Shown in pieces: positions 18,372-26,449 of a DNA stretch of 47,985 bases. Position numbers and translations under genes: made by a program. The stretch covers positions 1-47,985 of the forward strand of contig DVHN01000016.1 of assembly GCA_018712075.1 (NCBI GenBank). Reading direction: 5' to 3'. The notes below the pieces were generated by a model, which was given only the letters and a program-made list of their open reading frames with translations, was not told the origin of the DNA and did no database searches. Origin of the DNA: Candidatus Fimimorpha faecalis (GTDB lineage Bacteria; Bacillota; Clostridia; Lachnospirales; Lachnospiraceae). Every line of letters starts with the position of its first letter. Within the stretch, counting starts at the first letter, position 1.

Positions 18372-19076
18372 ATGAAACAACTGGTTATGTTGAAAGGAAA
18401 CCGATATGGAATCACAGTTTATCTAGATCCAGAGGCACCATTTGATGTGTTGAAAGAAGTGCTGAAAGATAAGCTGGGAAAATCGGCAGATTTTTTTCGC
18501 AATGTTCGTCTGGCTCTTAGGTTTGAGGGAAGGGTGTTAAACACAGAACAGCAAAGAGAGCTTTTAGAGATCATTGAGTCTTACAGCCAGTTAAATATCG
18601 TTTGCATTATGCAAAACGAGAAAGATACCGAAGATTTATTTCGCCGAGCAGTTGATTGGGCTGGATATCAAGAAGAAAAAGAAAAGAGAACAGCCCTTCA
18701 TCTGCCAGTTAACAAATGGAATTCTTTAGATGATTGTTACTTAGGGAATAAAGGACAATTTTATAAAGGTACCCTACATTTTGGTCAGATTGTAGAGTCG
18801 GAGTCCAGTATTGTTGTGCTGGGAAGCATACAAAGTGGAGCCAAATTGATTGCCCGAGGAAATATTGTGATTTTAGGTTCCTTAAAAGGAGCTGCCTATG
18901 CAGGGGCAGGAGGAAAAAAGGAAGCATTTATTGCTGCACTTGATATGGAAACAACCCATTTAAAGATTGGCAATGTAATACTTCCAGCAGCCAGACTGCC
19001 ATCTGAAATAGGCGGACCTCAAATCGCCAGAATTGAAAAAGGCAGCATTCGTATTCGACCGTTGGTCATGTATTAA
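18372..19076 (+). CDS. minC: Septum site-determining protein MinC
   Basis: MinC blocks FtsZ assembly away from midcell. The 234-residue protein has an N-terminal FtsZ-inhibiting domain (about 1-105) and the C-terminal beta-helix with GTLHFGQIVESE, IVVLGSIQSGAKLIARGN and GSLKGAAYAGAGG, which bind MinD. The ATG at 18372 follows GAGGTGG; the TTG 12 bases earlier is the ribosome site itself. It lies 15 bases after PBP2 and leads minDE. Confidence 0.94.
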   Translation: MKQLVMLKGNRYGITVYLDPEAPFDVLKEVLKDKLGKSADFFRNVRLALRFEGRVLNTEQQRELLEIIESYSQLNIVCIMQNEKDTEDLFRRAVDWAGYQEEKEKRTALHLPVNKWNSLDDCYLGNKGQFYKGTLHFGQIVESESSIVVLGSIQSGAKLIARGNIVILGSLKGAAYAGAGGKKEAFIAALDMETTHLKIGNVILPAARLPSEIGGPQIARIEKGSIRIRPLVMY

Positions 19077-19108
19077 AAGCCAAAACCAAAATCCAGGAGG
19101 AGTAAGAC

Positions 19109-19900
19109 ATGAGTGAAGTAATTGTAATTACGTCTGGAAAAGGCGGAGTAGGGAAAACAACCGCTTCTGCAAACATTGGAACTGGCCTGGCACAGCTAGG
19201 AAATAAGGTCGTATTAATTGATACAGATATCGGATTGAGAAATCTAGATGTTGTGCTTGGATTGGAAAATCGAATTGTATATAATCTTGTAGATGTAGTG
19301 GAGGGGAATTGTCGGATTAAACAGGCTTTAATTAAAGACAAGAACTATCCTAATTTAGCTCTTCTTCCATCGGCACAGACGAGAGATAAATCGGCAGTGA
19401 CACCGGAACAGATGAAAAAGCTTACCGATGAATTGAGAGAGGAGTTTGATTATGTATTGTTGGATTGTCCAGCAGGCATTGAACAAGGGTTTAAAAATGC
19501 AATTGCAGGGGCAGATCGGGCGATTGTAGTTACAACACCAGAAGTATCTGCAATTCGAGATGCAGATCGGATTATTGGTTTGTTAGAGGCAGCACAAATT
19601 CATCCAATTGATTTGGTATTGAATCGTATCCGAATGGATATGGTAAAACGAGGAGATATGATGTCCATTGACGATGTCATGGATATTTTATCGATTAATA
19701 TTATAGGAGCGATTCCAGACGATGAACATGTAGTTATTGCTACAAATAATGGAGATTCGCTTGTTGGAGGAAACACATTGGCTGGACAGGCATTTCTAAA
19801 TATCAGTCGTCGTATTATGGGGGAAAATGTAGAAATGCTGAATTTAGATGTAAAGCCAGGATTTTTTAAAAAACTTGGAAGTATTTTTAATAAAAAATAA
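19109..19900 (+). CDS. minD: Septum site-determining ATPase MinD
   Basis: A 263-residue ParA/MinD-type ATPase that carries MinC to the membrane. It has the deviant Walker A KGGVGKTT at residues 10-17, DTDIGLRNLDVVLG, and LLDCPAGIEQGF. The C-terminal PGFFKKLGSIF is the usual amphipathic membrane-targeting helix. AGGAGG lies ten bases before the ATG. It sits between minC and minE, so the full oscillator set is present. Confidence 0.97.
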   Translation: MSEVIVITSGKGGVGKTTASANIGTGLAQLGNKVVLIDTDIGLRNLDVVLGLENRIVYNLVDVVEGNCRIKQALIKDKNYPNLALLPSAQTRDKSAVTPEQMKKLTDELREEFDYVLLDCPAGIEQGFKNAIAGADRAIVVTTPEVSAIRDADRIIGLLEAAQIHPIDLVLNRIRMDMVKRGDMMSIDDVMDILSINIIGAIPDDEHVVIATNNGDSLVGGNTLAGQAFLNISRRIMGENVEMLNLDVKPGFFKKLGSIFNKK

Positions 19901-19917
19901 AAAGGGGGTTCAGTCCT

Positions 19918-20196
19918 ATGACTCATACACCGAAGAAACAGACTTCTGGTACGATTGCAAAAGACAGACTGAAATTACTCCTAGTCTCCGAACGGGTCGA
20001 TTGTTCGCCTGAAGTGATGGAGATGTTAAAAAATGATATTATTCAAGTAATATCAAAATATATGTTGATTGATACAGAAGGATTTGATATCCGAATTACA
20101 AAAAATGAAACAGATGGAGATATTGGTGGGAAAACTCAATCGCTATATGCCAATATTCCGATAAGAGGAAGGAAACCATCGTCATCTCTCCACTGA
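19918..20196 (+). CDS. minE: Cell division topological specificity factor MinE
   Basis: A 92-residue MinE: an N-terminal MinD-binding stretch (AKDRLKLLLVSERVD at about residues 15-29) and a C-terminal topology domain ending in a short basic tail. It stimulates MinD ATPase and drives oscillation. Presence of MinE rather than a MinJ/DivIVA arrangement implies an oscillating Min system. AAAGGGGG precedes the ATG. Confidence 0.94.
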   Translation: MTHTPKKQTSGTIAKDRLKLLLVSERVDCSPEVMEMLKNDIIQVISKYMLIDTEGFDIRITKNETDGDIGGKTQSLYANIPIRGRKPSSSLH

Positions 20197-20213
20197 TATT
20201 GGACAGGATGATT

Positions 20214-21401
20214 ATGAAGAAAATATTTAGAAAACTAGGATATAAAATAGAAAACTATGATTTCCGGCTAATTGTATATGTATTACTGCTTAGTATCATT
20301 GGAGTATTAATGGTCCATAGTGCTACAGTAAACGAAGTGGAAGAAGGTCTTTTGGATACAACACAAAAGCAAATTCTGGGAGTTATCATCGGATTAATTA
20401 GTATGGTAGTTATTTCATTGATTGATTATAAAAAGATACTAAAGTTTGCAGCGCTTATATTTATTTTGAATGTGGCGGTGTTAATCTATGTAAAATTTGC
20501 TGGAACGACTTATTTGGGAGCGAGACGATGGATTTCTGTACCAGGATTTGGAACAATTCAGCCATCAGAGTTTTCTAAAATTGCGGTCATTTTAGTTGGA
20601 ACTGCATTTTTATGTCGATTTCGAGATAAAATTAGTACAATACCCATTTTATTATTATATCTTGCGATTGCAGCAGTTCCATGTTTATTAATTTTAGTAC
20701 AGCCAGCATTGTCTACCACGATTGTAATATTTGTAACTGTAATCGTTATGCTTTATCTAGGTGGAATTAGTTCCAGATGGGTTTACGGTGTTTCCATAGT
20801 TGTTGCTGTTTTGGCAGTTTTGCTGTTATTTGCAGTATATCAACCAGATCAGGCGATATTAAATGATTTGGTAGAAAAAAATATTTTAAGACCACATCAA
20901 TTAAATCGTATTAATGCTTTCTTTTTTCCGAGTGAGCATAGAGATTTGGTTTATCAGCAGACAAATTCTATTATGGCAATAGGAAGTGGACAGTTTTTTG
21001 GAAAAGGTTTGAACACGACGACCTATGAATCAGTAAAGAACGGAAATTTCCTTTCAGAAGAGCAATGCGATTTTATTTTTGCTGTAGTCGGTGAAGAATT
21101 AGGATTTGTTGGTTCCGTCTTAATTATTGCTTTAATTGGATTGATCGTATATGAATGTATTCGTATTTCCAGAGTGACAAATTATGTCGGAGGAGTAATC
21201 ATTGGGTGTAGTATTGCCGCATTGCTGGGAGTACAAAGCTTTATTAATATTGGAGTAGCTACTTTAGTATTGCCGAATACAGGGGTTCCGCTTCCATTTG
21301 TGAGTGCAGGAATGAGTTCTCTTGTGAGTTCCTTTATGATGATTGGCTTTGTACTAAATGTTGGCTTACAAAGAGGAAGATTAGAATTAAATAGGAGGTA
21401 A
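20214..21401 (+). CDS. rodA: RodA/FtsW-type peptidoglycan polymerase
   Basis: A SEDS glycosyltransferase that polymerises lipid II in the elongation complex with PBP2. The 395-residue protein has about ten membrane helices. Visible SEDS marks are GARRWISVPGFGTIQPSEF, the QCDFIFAVVGEELGFVG loop and LPNTGVPLPFVSAGMSSLV. RodA is chosen over FtsW because of the mre/PBP2 neighbourhood. The ATG at 20214 follows AGGATGATT; an in-frame TTG at 20199 would place the ribosome site inside the gene. Confidence 0.92.
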   Translation: MKKIFRKLGYKIENYDFRLIVYVLLLSIIGVLMVHSATVNEVEEGLLDTTQKQILGVIIGLISMVVISLIDYKKILKFAALIFILNVAVLIYVKFAGTTYLGARRWISVPGFGTIQPSEFSKIAVILVGTAFLCRFRDKISTIPILLLYLAIAAVPCLLILVQPALSTTIVIFVTVIVMLYLGGISSRWVYGVSIVVAVLAVLLLFAVYQPDQAILNDLVEKNILRPHQLNRINAFFFPSEHRDLVYQQTNSIMAIGSGQFFGKGLNTTTYESVKNGNFLSEEQCDFIFAVVGEELGFVGSVLIIALIGLIVYECIRISRVTNYVGGVIIGCSIAALLGVQSFINIGVATLVLPNTGVPLPFVSAGMSSLVSSFMMIGFVLNVGLQRGRLELNRR

Positions 21402-21404
21402 TGT

Positions 21405-21797
21405 ATGAACGTTGGACTTATGGCTCATGACTCGAAGAAGAAGTTGATGCAAAACTTTTGTGTAGCATATCGCAGTGTATTAAGCAAGCATAATTTATAT
21501 GCAACAGGGACGACTGGAAGATTGATTGAGGAAGTTACAAATTTGAATGTTCATAAATTTCTGGCAGGAAATTTGGGAGGAGATGCACAGCTTGGAGCTC
21601 AGATTGAAAATAATGTATTAGATTTAATGATCTTTTTAAGAGATCCAGAGGCAGTAAAACCACAGCCAGATATTAAGAATATACTCATGTTATGCGACGA
21701 TCGTTCCATTCCTGTAGCTACGAATCTTGCCACAGCAGAGCTTTTAATTCGCTCCTTGGAACGTGGTGATTTAGAATGGAGAGAGGCTTATAAATAA
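21405..21797 (+). CDS. mgsA: Methylglyoxal synthase
   Basis: A 130-residue cytosolic enzyme that converts dihydroxyacetone phosphate to methylglyoxal and phosphate, a bypass of lower glycolysis used under phosphate limitation. It has MAHDSKKKLM at the start, the phosphate-binding ATGTTG, the catalytic-site AGNLGGDAQLGAQI and the ATNLATAE helix. It is a metabolic gene at the end of a cell-shape operon, three bases after rodA, so it is probably cotranscribed. Confidence 0.95.
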   Translation: MNVGLMAHDSKKKLMQNFCVAYRSVLSKHNLYATGTTGRLIEEVTNLNVHKFLAGNLGGDAQLGAQIENNVLDLMIFLRDPEAVKPQPDIKNILMLCDDRSIPVATNLATAELLIRSLERGDLEWREAYK

Positions 21798-21841
21798 TCA
21801 ATAATAGAAATAAAAATAAGCTTTTTTTACAAAAAATTTAA

Positions 21842-21861
21842 AAAAAATCTTGCGATTTTTT
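21842..21861 (+). terminator. A/T-rich hairpin after mgsA
   Basis: AAAAAATC (21842-21849) pairs with GATTTTTT (21854-21861) around TTGC. It is short of G-C pairs but ends in a T run. It overlaps the -35 of the next promoter. Confidence 0.45.
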
Positions 21862-21878
21862 GCAATTCATACTATAAT
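21850..21878 (+). promoter_or_regulatory. Promoter of the P-loop protein gene
   Basis: TTGCGA (21850-21855), 17 bases, TATAAT (21873-21878). The start should be near 21885, giving a leader of about 95 bases. Confidence 0.75.
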
Positions 21879-21896
21879 TAATATAGAGAATTAATT

Positions 21897-21925
21897 CATA
21901 GCTGTTAAGTTTACTGACAGCTATG
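21897..21925 (+). promoter_or_regulatory. Hairpin in the leader of the P-loop protein gene
   Basis: CATAGCTGT (21897-21905) and ACAGCTATG (21917-21925) form a perfect nine-base-pair stem with an 11-base loop that itself contains AGT-TT-ACT. It is followed by GGGTTGTTATATTTT, a weak U-rich run. It lies between the promoter and the gene, so it could be an attenuator or a 5' stabiliser. Confidence 0.5.
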
Positions 21926-21979
21926 GGTTGTTATATTTTAAAATTACATAATATAATAAACACATAAGGAGGAATCGAC

Positions 21980-22399
21980 ATGGTTCAAATTATTTCAGGA
22001 AAAAAAGGTAAAGGTAAAACAAAATATCTGTTAGATAAAGTAAACAAGGCAGTTACAGAAGCAGAAGGTTCCGTTGTTTACTTAGATAAAAGCGCAAAGC
22101 ATATGTACGAATTAAGCAATAAGGTTCGTTTAATAAACGTTTCTGAGTATCCAATTACAAGCTACGAAGGTTTCTTAGGATTTATCTGTGGTATTATTTC
22201 TCAAGATCATGACTTAGAGCAAATGTACTTAGATAGTTTCTTGAAACTGTCAAATTTAGAAGGAAAGGATATTACAGAAGCTATTACTACATTGGATGAA
22301 ATTAGTGAAAAATATAATGTGAACTTTGTAGTAAGTATATCTCTCGATGAAATAGACATGTCAGATGAGATCAAAAAACATATCGTTATCTCCTTATAA
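21980..22399 (+). CDS. Small P-loop protein of unknown function
   Basis: A 139-residue protein opening with a P-loop, SGKKGKGKTKYLLDKVN, then VVYLDKSAKHMYELSNKVRLI. It ends with a strand pattern (NFVVSISLDEIDMSDEIKKHIVI) suggesting a small nucleotide-binding fold. Clostridial relatives are often labelled 'twitching motility protein PilT', but it lacks the size and Asp/His boxes of that ATPase and no pilus genes are nearby. It has its own promoter, a hairpin leader, AAGGAGG and a strong terminator, so it is an independently controlled unit. Function unknown. Confidence 0.75.
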   Translation: MVQIISGKKGKGKTKYLLDKVNKAVTEAEGSVVYLDKSAKHMYELSNKVRLINVSEYPITSYEGFLGFICGIISQDHDLEQMYLDSFLKLSNLEGKDITEAITTLDEISEKYNVNFVVSISLDEIDMSDEIKKHIVISL

Positions 22400-22410
22400 T
22401 AAAGATCAAA

Positions 22411-22451
22411 GGGGCTGTCCTGAAACCGTAGTTCAGTGACAGTCCCTTTTT
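22411..22451. terminator. Strong terminator between P-loop gene and DUF378 gene
   Basis: GGGGCTGTC (22411-22419) pairs with GACAGTCCC (22438-22446) with one G-U pair, and an inner CTGAA/TTCAG extends the stem. A TTTTT run follows on the plus strand. It lies between convergent genes and may serve both. Confidence 0.85.
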
Positions 22452-22496
22452 CAACGCTTATGCAAAAGAGATATAGTAGTTTTCCTTACTTAATGA

Positions 22497-22706
22497 TTAG
22501 TCTTTTGAACGATTTAAACGACCAAATAACGTGATAAGATACAGACCACAGATTCCAACTAATCCATAGATAATACGGGAAAGCCAGGTCATATCTCCAA
22601 ATAAGAATGAAACAAGGTTAAATCGAAAGAATCCAATTAATCCCCAATTGATAGCTCCAATAATTGTAATGGCGAGTGCAGTGTAATCTAATCCATTTGA
22701 ATTCAT
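22497..22706 (-). CDS. DUF378 small membrane protein
   Basis: A 69-residue protein with two membrane helices. The first contains TIIGAINWGLIGFFRFNLV and the second follows RIIYGLVGICGLYLI, the DUF378 (YuzA-like) pattern. Function is unknown. GGAGG lies five bases before the ATG on the minus strand. It stands alone, transcribed against its neighbours. Confidence 0.88.
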   Translation of the reverse strand: MNSNGLDYTALAITIIGAINWGLIGFFRFNLVSFLFGDMTWLSRIIYGLVGICGLYLITLFGRLNRSKD

Positions 22707-22866
22707 AGTAACCTCCTATGTGATGAATTTACTTGAAAAGAGAATAAGCTGCCTTTGAAAAATCATTTGGCGCTCACTCTTGTTTCTTTTAGTAGTGTTT
22801 CATGAATATTGCCATCTTATTATGTTAAATATTTCCAAAAAATTCTGTATTATTTTGTGAAACCCC

Positions 22867-22895
22867 TTTTCAGATGGAAAAAAAACATATATAAT
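22867..22895 (+). promoter_or_regulatory. Probable promoter of the hlyD-like/sepF/ylmH cluster
   Basis: TTTTCA (22867-22872), 17 bases, TATAAT (22890-22895), placed 60 bases before the first gene. The -35 is weak. Apart from this promoter and the DUF378 ribosome site, 22707-22955 holds nothing I can name. Confidence 0.5.
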
Positions 22896-22955
22896 AAGAT
22901 AAGTGCAAAAATAAAAAATTATTTTTAAGTACATAGGTAATAATGGAGGAGTTTC

Positions 22956-24338
22956 ATGAAACCGCAAAGTAATAAGGTTGTAAAATATAAGAGACCCTCT
23001 CGGTTCCATTTTATAACGGTTGTGTTTGGTGCGATTCTAGTTTATTTAGTTGTACAGCTTGTTGGTTATCTAACTCAAAACAATATACAAGTTTTTGAGG
23101 TGGAACCTCCGATTACAAGTTCTGTGGATTCATCTTATACGGGTATTATAACAAGAACAGAGACAAATTATTATATGGATACAGCTGGATACACAAATTA
23201 TTATATCCGAGAGGGAAAAAAAGTAAGAATCGGCTCTACTGTAATGACGATTGACACAACAGGAGAATATTCAAAATTGCTTGCTGGGATTTATGCCAAT
23301 GGAGTGGAGATGAATGAAGATGCGCTTGCTTCGATTAAGTCGGCATTAGAAACTGCTAGCCAAAATTTTTCCGCTATGGATATGGAGGAAATATCGGAAC
23401 AAAAATACTATATTAATGCAAGTGTAATGGAGATGTTAAATGTTTCCGCAAAGGAACAGTTAGAAGCACAAGGTGCAGCAGCTGGTTTTACAGAAATAAA
23501 GGCTTCCTCCAGTGGATTTATTATGTATCAGACGGATAATTATGGAGATTTGACTCCAGAGAGTGTAACAATGGATTGTTTGGATCAAAGAAACTGGAAA
23601 AAAGAAATCTCTCAGCCAGGGGAATTTCAAGAAGCGGGTCAATTTGCCTATAAATGTATTGCAGATGATTCGTTTGTTATTACATTTCCGATTTCTGAAG
23701 AAGATAAAGCTTTGTATGGAGAACAGCAGTATTTGAGAGTGAGATTGGACGATATAGGGGTAAGTGTGAATGGAGCTTTTTCCATTATTACTTCTCCAGA
23801 CGATGTGCAAATGGGAGTTGTTCGGCTTTCGAAGTATGGTTCTTCTTACTTGGATCAGCGTTATATCGATTTTAGTATAGTAGAAAAAGAGATTACAGGA
23901 TTAAAAGTTCCAATTTCCGCCGTACTAGAGCAAAATTTCTTTGCAATTCCGAAAGAATATTTAACAAAGGGCGGAGAAAAATCCGTTAACGGTGTCAATA
24001 AGCAGGTAGATGGTTCTAACACTGCATTCGTTTCAGCTGCAATTATGGGAGAAACGGAAACACAATATTTTATTGATTCTGATGAGATACAACAGGGAGA
24101 TATTATTAGAAAGCCAGATAGTACAGAACAATACACAATTGGGGAAACCGCAGCAGTGACGGGAGTATACAATGTAAATCAAGGGTATTGTGTATTCCAA
24201 ACAGCAAACATTCTTGGAACAACGGATGACGAAAGATATTATATTGTTAATAGCAGTGGTACGAATGGAATTAGTGCATATGACAGAATTGTTTTGGATG
24301 CTTCTCAAGCGACAGAAGGAACAATTTTGTATGAATAA
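22956..24338 (+). CDS. HlyD-family adaptor-like membrane protein
   Basis: A 460-residue protein with a basic N-terminus, one membrane helix (about 19-41) and a long extracytoplasmic part. It resembles HlyD/RND adaptors: YTGIITRTETNYY and KKVRIGSTVMTID give the lipoyl/barrel-sandwich half, and LKVPISAVLEQNFF the later barrel. No ATPase or permease partner is adjacent, so export function is not supported by context. In Lachnospiraceae this gene commonly heads the yggS-sepF-ylmH run, as here, which suggests an envelope or division role. GGAGG lies seven bases before the ATG. Confidence 0.75.
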   Translation: MKPQSNKVVKYKRPSRFHFITVVFGAILVYLVVQLVGYLTQNNIQVFEVEPPITSSVDSSYTGIITRTETNYYMDTAGYTNYYIREGKKVRIGSTVMTIDTTGEYSKLLAGIYANGVEMNEDALASIKSALETASQNFSAMDMEEISEQKYYINASVMEMLNVSAKEQLEAQGAAAGFTEIKASSSGFIMYQTDNYGDLTPESVTMDCLDQRNWKKEISQPGEFQEAGQFAYKCIADDSFVITFPISEEDKALYGEQQYLRVRLDDIGVSVNGAFSIITSPDDVQMGVVRLSKYGSSYLDQRYIDFSIVEKEITGLKVPISAVLEQNFFAIPKEYLTKGGEKSVNGVNKQVDGSNTAFVSAAIMGETETQYFIDSDEIQQGDIIRKPDSTEQYTIGETAAVTGVYNVNQGYCVFQTANILGTTDDERYYIVNSSGTNGISAYDRIVLDASQATEGTILYE

Positions 24339-24374
24339 AGCAATGGTTTTTTATAAAGATGAGAGGTGTTGAAT

Positions 24375-25055
24375 TTGGTACAAGAACAATTAAATGAAGT
24401 AAGACAAAAAATCGTTCAGGCTTGTGAAAGAGCAGGAAGAAATCCTTCCGAAGTGAAATTAATTGCCGTTAGTAAAACAAAACCAGTTTCTATGATTGAA
24501 GAGGCCATTGCATGTGGCCAAACTGTGTTTGGAGAAAACAAAGTGCAGGAACTCTGTGATAAAATACCGCAGCTTCCAGCTAATTTGGAATGGCATTTAA
24601 TTGGACATTTGCAGCGAAATAAAGTAAAGTATATTGTGGATAAAGTAGCATTAATCCATTCTGTTGATACGGTGCGTCTAGCAAAACAGATTTCTCAAGA
24701 AGCGGTCAAAGCTGGTGTAACGGTTCAGATTCTTTTAGAAGTCAATGTTGCTAGGGAAGAATCCAAATTTGGATTTATGGAAGAAGAGGTGGAAGAAGCA
24801 GTGAGAGAAATTGCTGCATTTCCAAATATCCAAATAGTAGGATTAATGACAATTGCACCATTTGTAGCGGATCCAGAAGAAAATAGAATATATTTTAAGA
24901 AATTACATCAATTGTGTGTTGACATTAACAAGAAAAACATTGATAATATACGTATGTCAGAATTATCAATGGGTATGACTGGCGATTACGAGGTTGCGAT
25001 TGAAGAAGGAGCAACAATGGTAAGAGTGGGGACTGGAATTTTTGGTACTCGCTAA
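24375..25055 (+). CDS. yggS: YggS/PROSC-family PLP homeostasis protein
   Basis: A 226-residue single-domain alanine racemase-like barrel that binds PLP and helps vitamin B6 and amino acid homeostasis. It has the PLP lysine in KLIAVSKTKP, FGENKVQEL, EWHLIGHLQRNK, and the LSMGMTGDYEVAIEEGATMVRVGTGIFG end. The start is taken as TTG at 24375: GAGAGGTG lies six bases before it, and the family starts just there. A GTG at 24366 is part of that ribosome site. It belongs to the sepF cluster, as in many Firmicutes (ylmE). Confidence 0.93.
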   Translation: MVQEQLNEVRQKIVQACERAGRNPSEVKLIAVSKTKPVSMIEEAIACGQTVFGENKVQELCDKIPQLPANLEWHLIGHLQRNKVKYIVDKVALIHSVDTVRLAKQISQEAVKAGVTVQILLEVNVAREESKFGFMEEEVEEAVREIAAFPNIQIVGLMTIAPFVADPEENRIYFKKLHQLCVDINKKNIDNIRMSELSMGMTGDYEVAIEEGATMVRVGTGIFGTR

Positions 25056-25078
25056 AATAAAGATAGGAGTGAAATGAA

Positions 25079-25618
25079 ATGGGATTTTTTGATGATTTTT
25101 TAGGAAAGATAAAATTAATGCCTGAAGAAGAAGACTTTGATGAGGATATGATTGAGGAAGAAGAAAGTAATGCTTATGAAAATCCAAACAAATCCAATTA
25201 TCAGACGAAATCAGAAATGAAGTCAGAAAATCAGGTAGAGAATACTTCCATTGATGATAAAAAGAAAGCAAAAACAAGTAAGGTGGTGCCTATGAAAACG
25301 ACAACCTCTTCTAAGACGATTTCAAATCAATCAGAAGTATGCATGATTATGCCAAAGGGATATGAAGATGCAAGTGAAATTGCGGACGTATTACTGCATG
25401 GTAAATGTGTAGTATTAAATCTAGAAGGTATGAATATTGAAGCAGCACAGAGAATTATTGATTTTTCATCGGGTGCCTGCTATACAATGGGAGGGAATTT
25501 ACAAAAGATTTCCAAAAAAATCTTTATTGTAACTCCTGCGAATGTGGAGCTTTCTGGGGATTTTACTAATCTGCTGGGAGATAGTGTGAACTTATCCAAT
25601 TTAAATTTAACTATGTAG
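25079..25618 (+). CDS. sepF: Cell division protein SepF
   Basis: A 179-residue division protein that bundles FtsZ and ties it to the membrane. It has an amphipathic N-terminus (MGFFDDFLGKIKL), a long acidic and polar linker (about 15-90) and the SepF domain with DVLLHGKCVVLNLEGM and QRIIDFSSGACYTMGGNLQKI. It sits between yggS and ylmH, the usual ylm order. Confidence 0.94.
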   Translation: MGFFDDFLGKIKLMPEEEDFDEDMIEEEESNAYENPNKSNYQTKSEMKSENQVENTSIDDKKKAKTSKVVPMKTTTSSKTISNQSEVCMIMPKGYEDASEIADVLLHGKCVVLNLEGMNIEAAQRIIDFSSGACYTMGGNLQKISKKIFIVTPANVELSGDFTNLLGDSVNLSNLNLTM

Positions 25619-25634
25619 GAGATAAGAGAAAGGT

Positions 25635-26432
25635 ATGACAAAGGAAGAACAGATTTTATGTAAGCATTTGCTGGATCTGGCGCAGAATGCTTATCAAAGA
25701 GATTGTACTGTATTCAGTAATTTCTTAAATTTAAATGAACAAGATGTGTTTCTTTCCATTGTAGATCAATTACCGCCAGTTACATATGTACTTGACGGAG
25801 GATATCCCCTAGCAGAACGCAAACAAGTATATTTTTCACCAATAGGAGCCGGACTTTTTGCCCAGGCTCCTTTGTATTATCAGTCATCGGAACGAGAAGG
25901 AAGAAATCTTTTTTTGGATGTGGTAGAAATTCAGCCACGTAGTGCTAAGTTTGCAGAGACGTTGACTCATAGAGATTACCTTGGAGCGATTTTAAATTTA
26001 GGAATTACAAGAGGTAAGCTGGGAGATTTGATTTTAGAGGAAAATAACTGTAAAGTGATCTGTATGGAAGAAATTAGTGATTATATTGTAACGAACTTGG
26101 AACGAGTGCGCCATACGTCAATTCAATGTAAAAAAATTCCAATGCAAGCATTTGAATATATACCAAAGCAAAAAGAAGTAAGAGGAAGTATTGCTTCAGA
26201 GCGTTTGGATGCAGTGATTGGATTAGCTTTCCGAACATCCAGAACGAAGATGACAGGGCTTATTGCAGGTGAAAAAGTATTTGTAAATGGAAAGATGATT
26301 ACCTCAAATAGTTATCTGTTAAAAGAAGGAGATATTGTTTCTGTAAGAGGATTTGGAAAGTTTTCTTATTATGGAAGGGAAAAACAGACGAAGAAAGGCA
26401 GATATTTTGTAAAATTAGGTGTTTATGAATAA
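25635..26432 (+). CDS. ylmH: YlmH-type S4-domain RNA-binding protein
   Basis: A 265-residue protein with an N-terminal mixed domain (about 1-180, containing AQAPLYYQSSEREGRN and THRDYLGAILNLGI) and a C-terminal S4 domain (GSIASERLDAVIGLAFRTSR to about residue 240). YlmH in Bacillus rescues ribosomes by binding stalled 50S-peptidyl-tRNA; the same role is likely. It follows sepF by 16 bases. Confidence 0.9.
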   Translation: MTKEEQILCKHLLDLAQNAYQRDCTVFSNFLNLNEQDVFLSIVDQLPPVTYVLDGGYPLAERKQVYFSPIGAGLFAQAPLYYQSSEREGRNLFLDVVEIQPRSAKFAETLTHRDYLGAILNLGITRGKLGDLILEENNCKVICMEEISDYIVTNLERVRHTSIQCKKIPMQAFEYIPKQKEVRGSIASERLDAVIGLAFRTSRTKMTGLIAGEKVFVNGKMITSNSYLLKEGDIVSVRGFGKFSYYGREKQTKKGRYFVKLGVYE

Positions 26433-26449
26433 AAGAAAAGGAGTATATT

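Noticed and set aside
21980-22399. Naming the P-loop protein PilT.
   Set aside because: Only the P-loop is shared; size, other motifs and neighbours do not fit.
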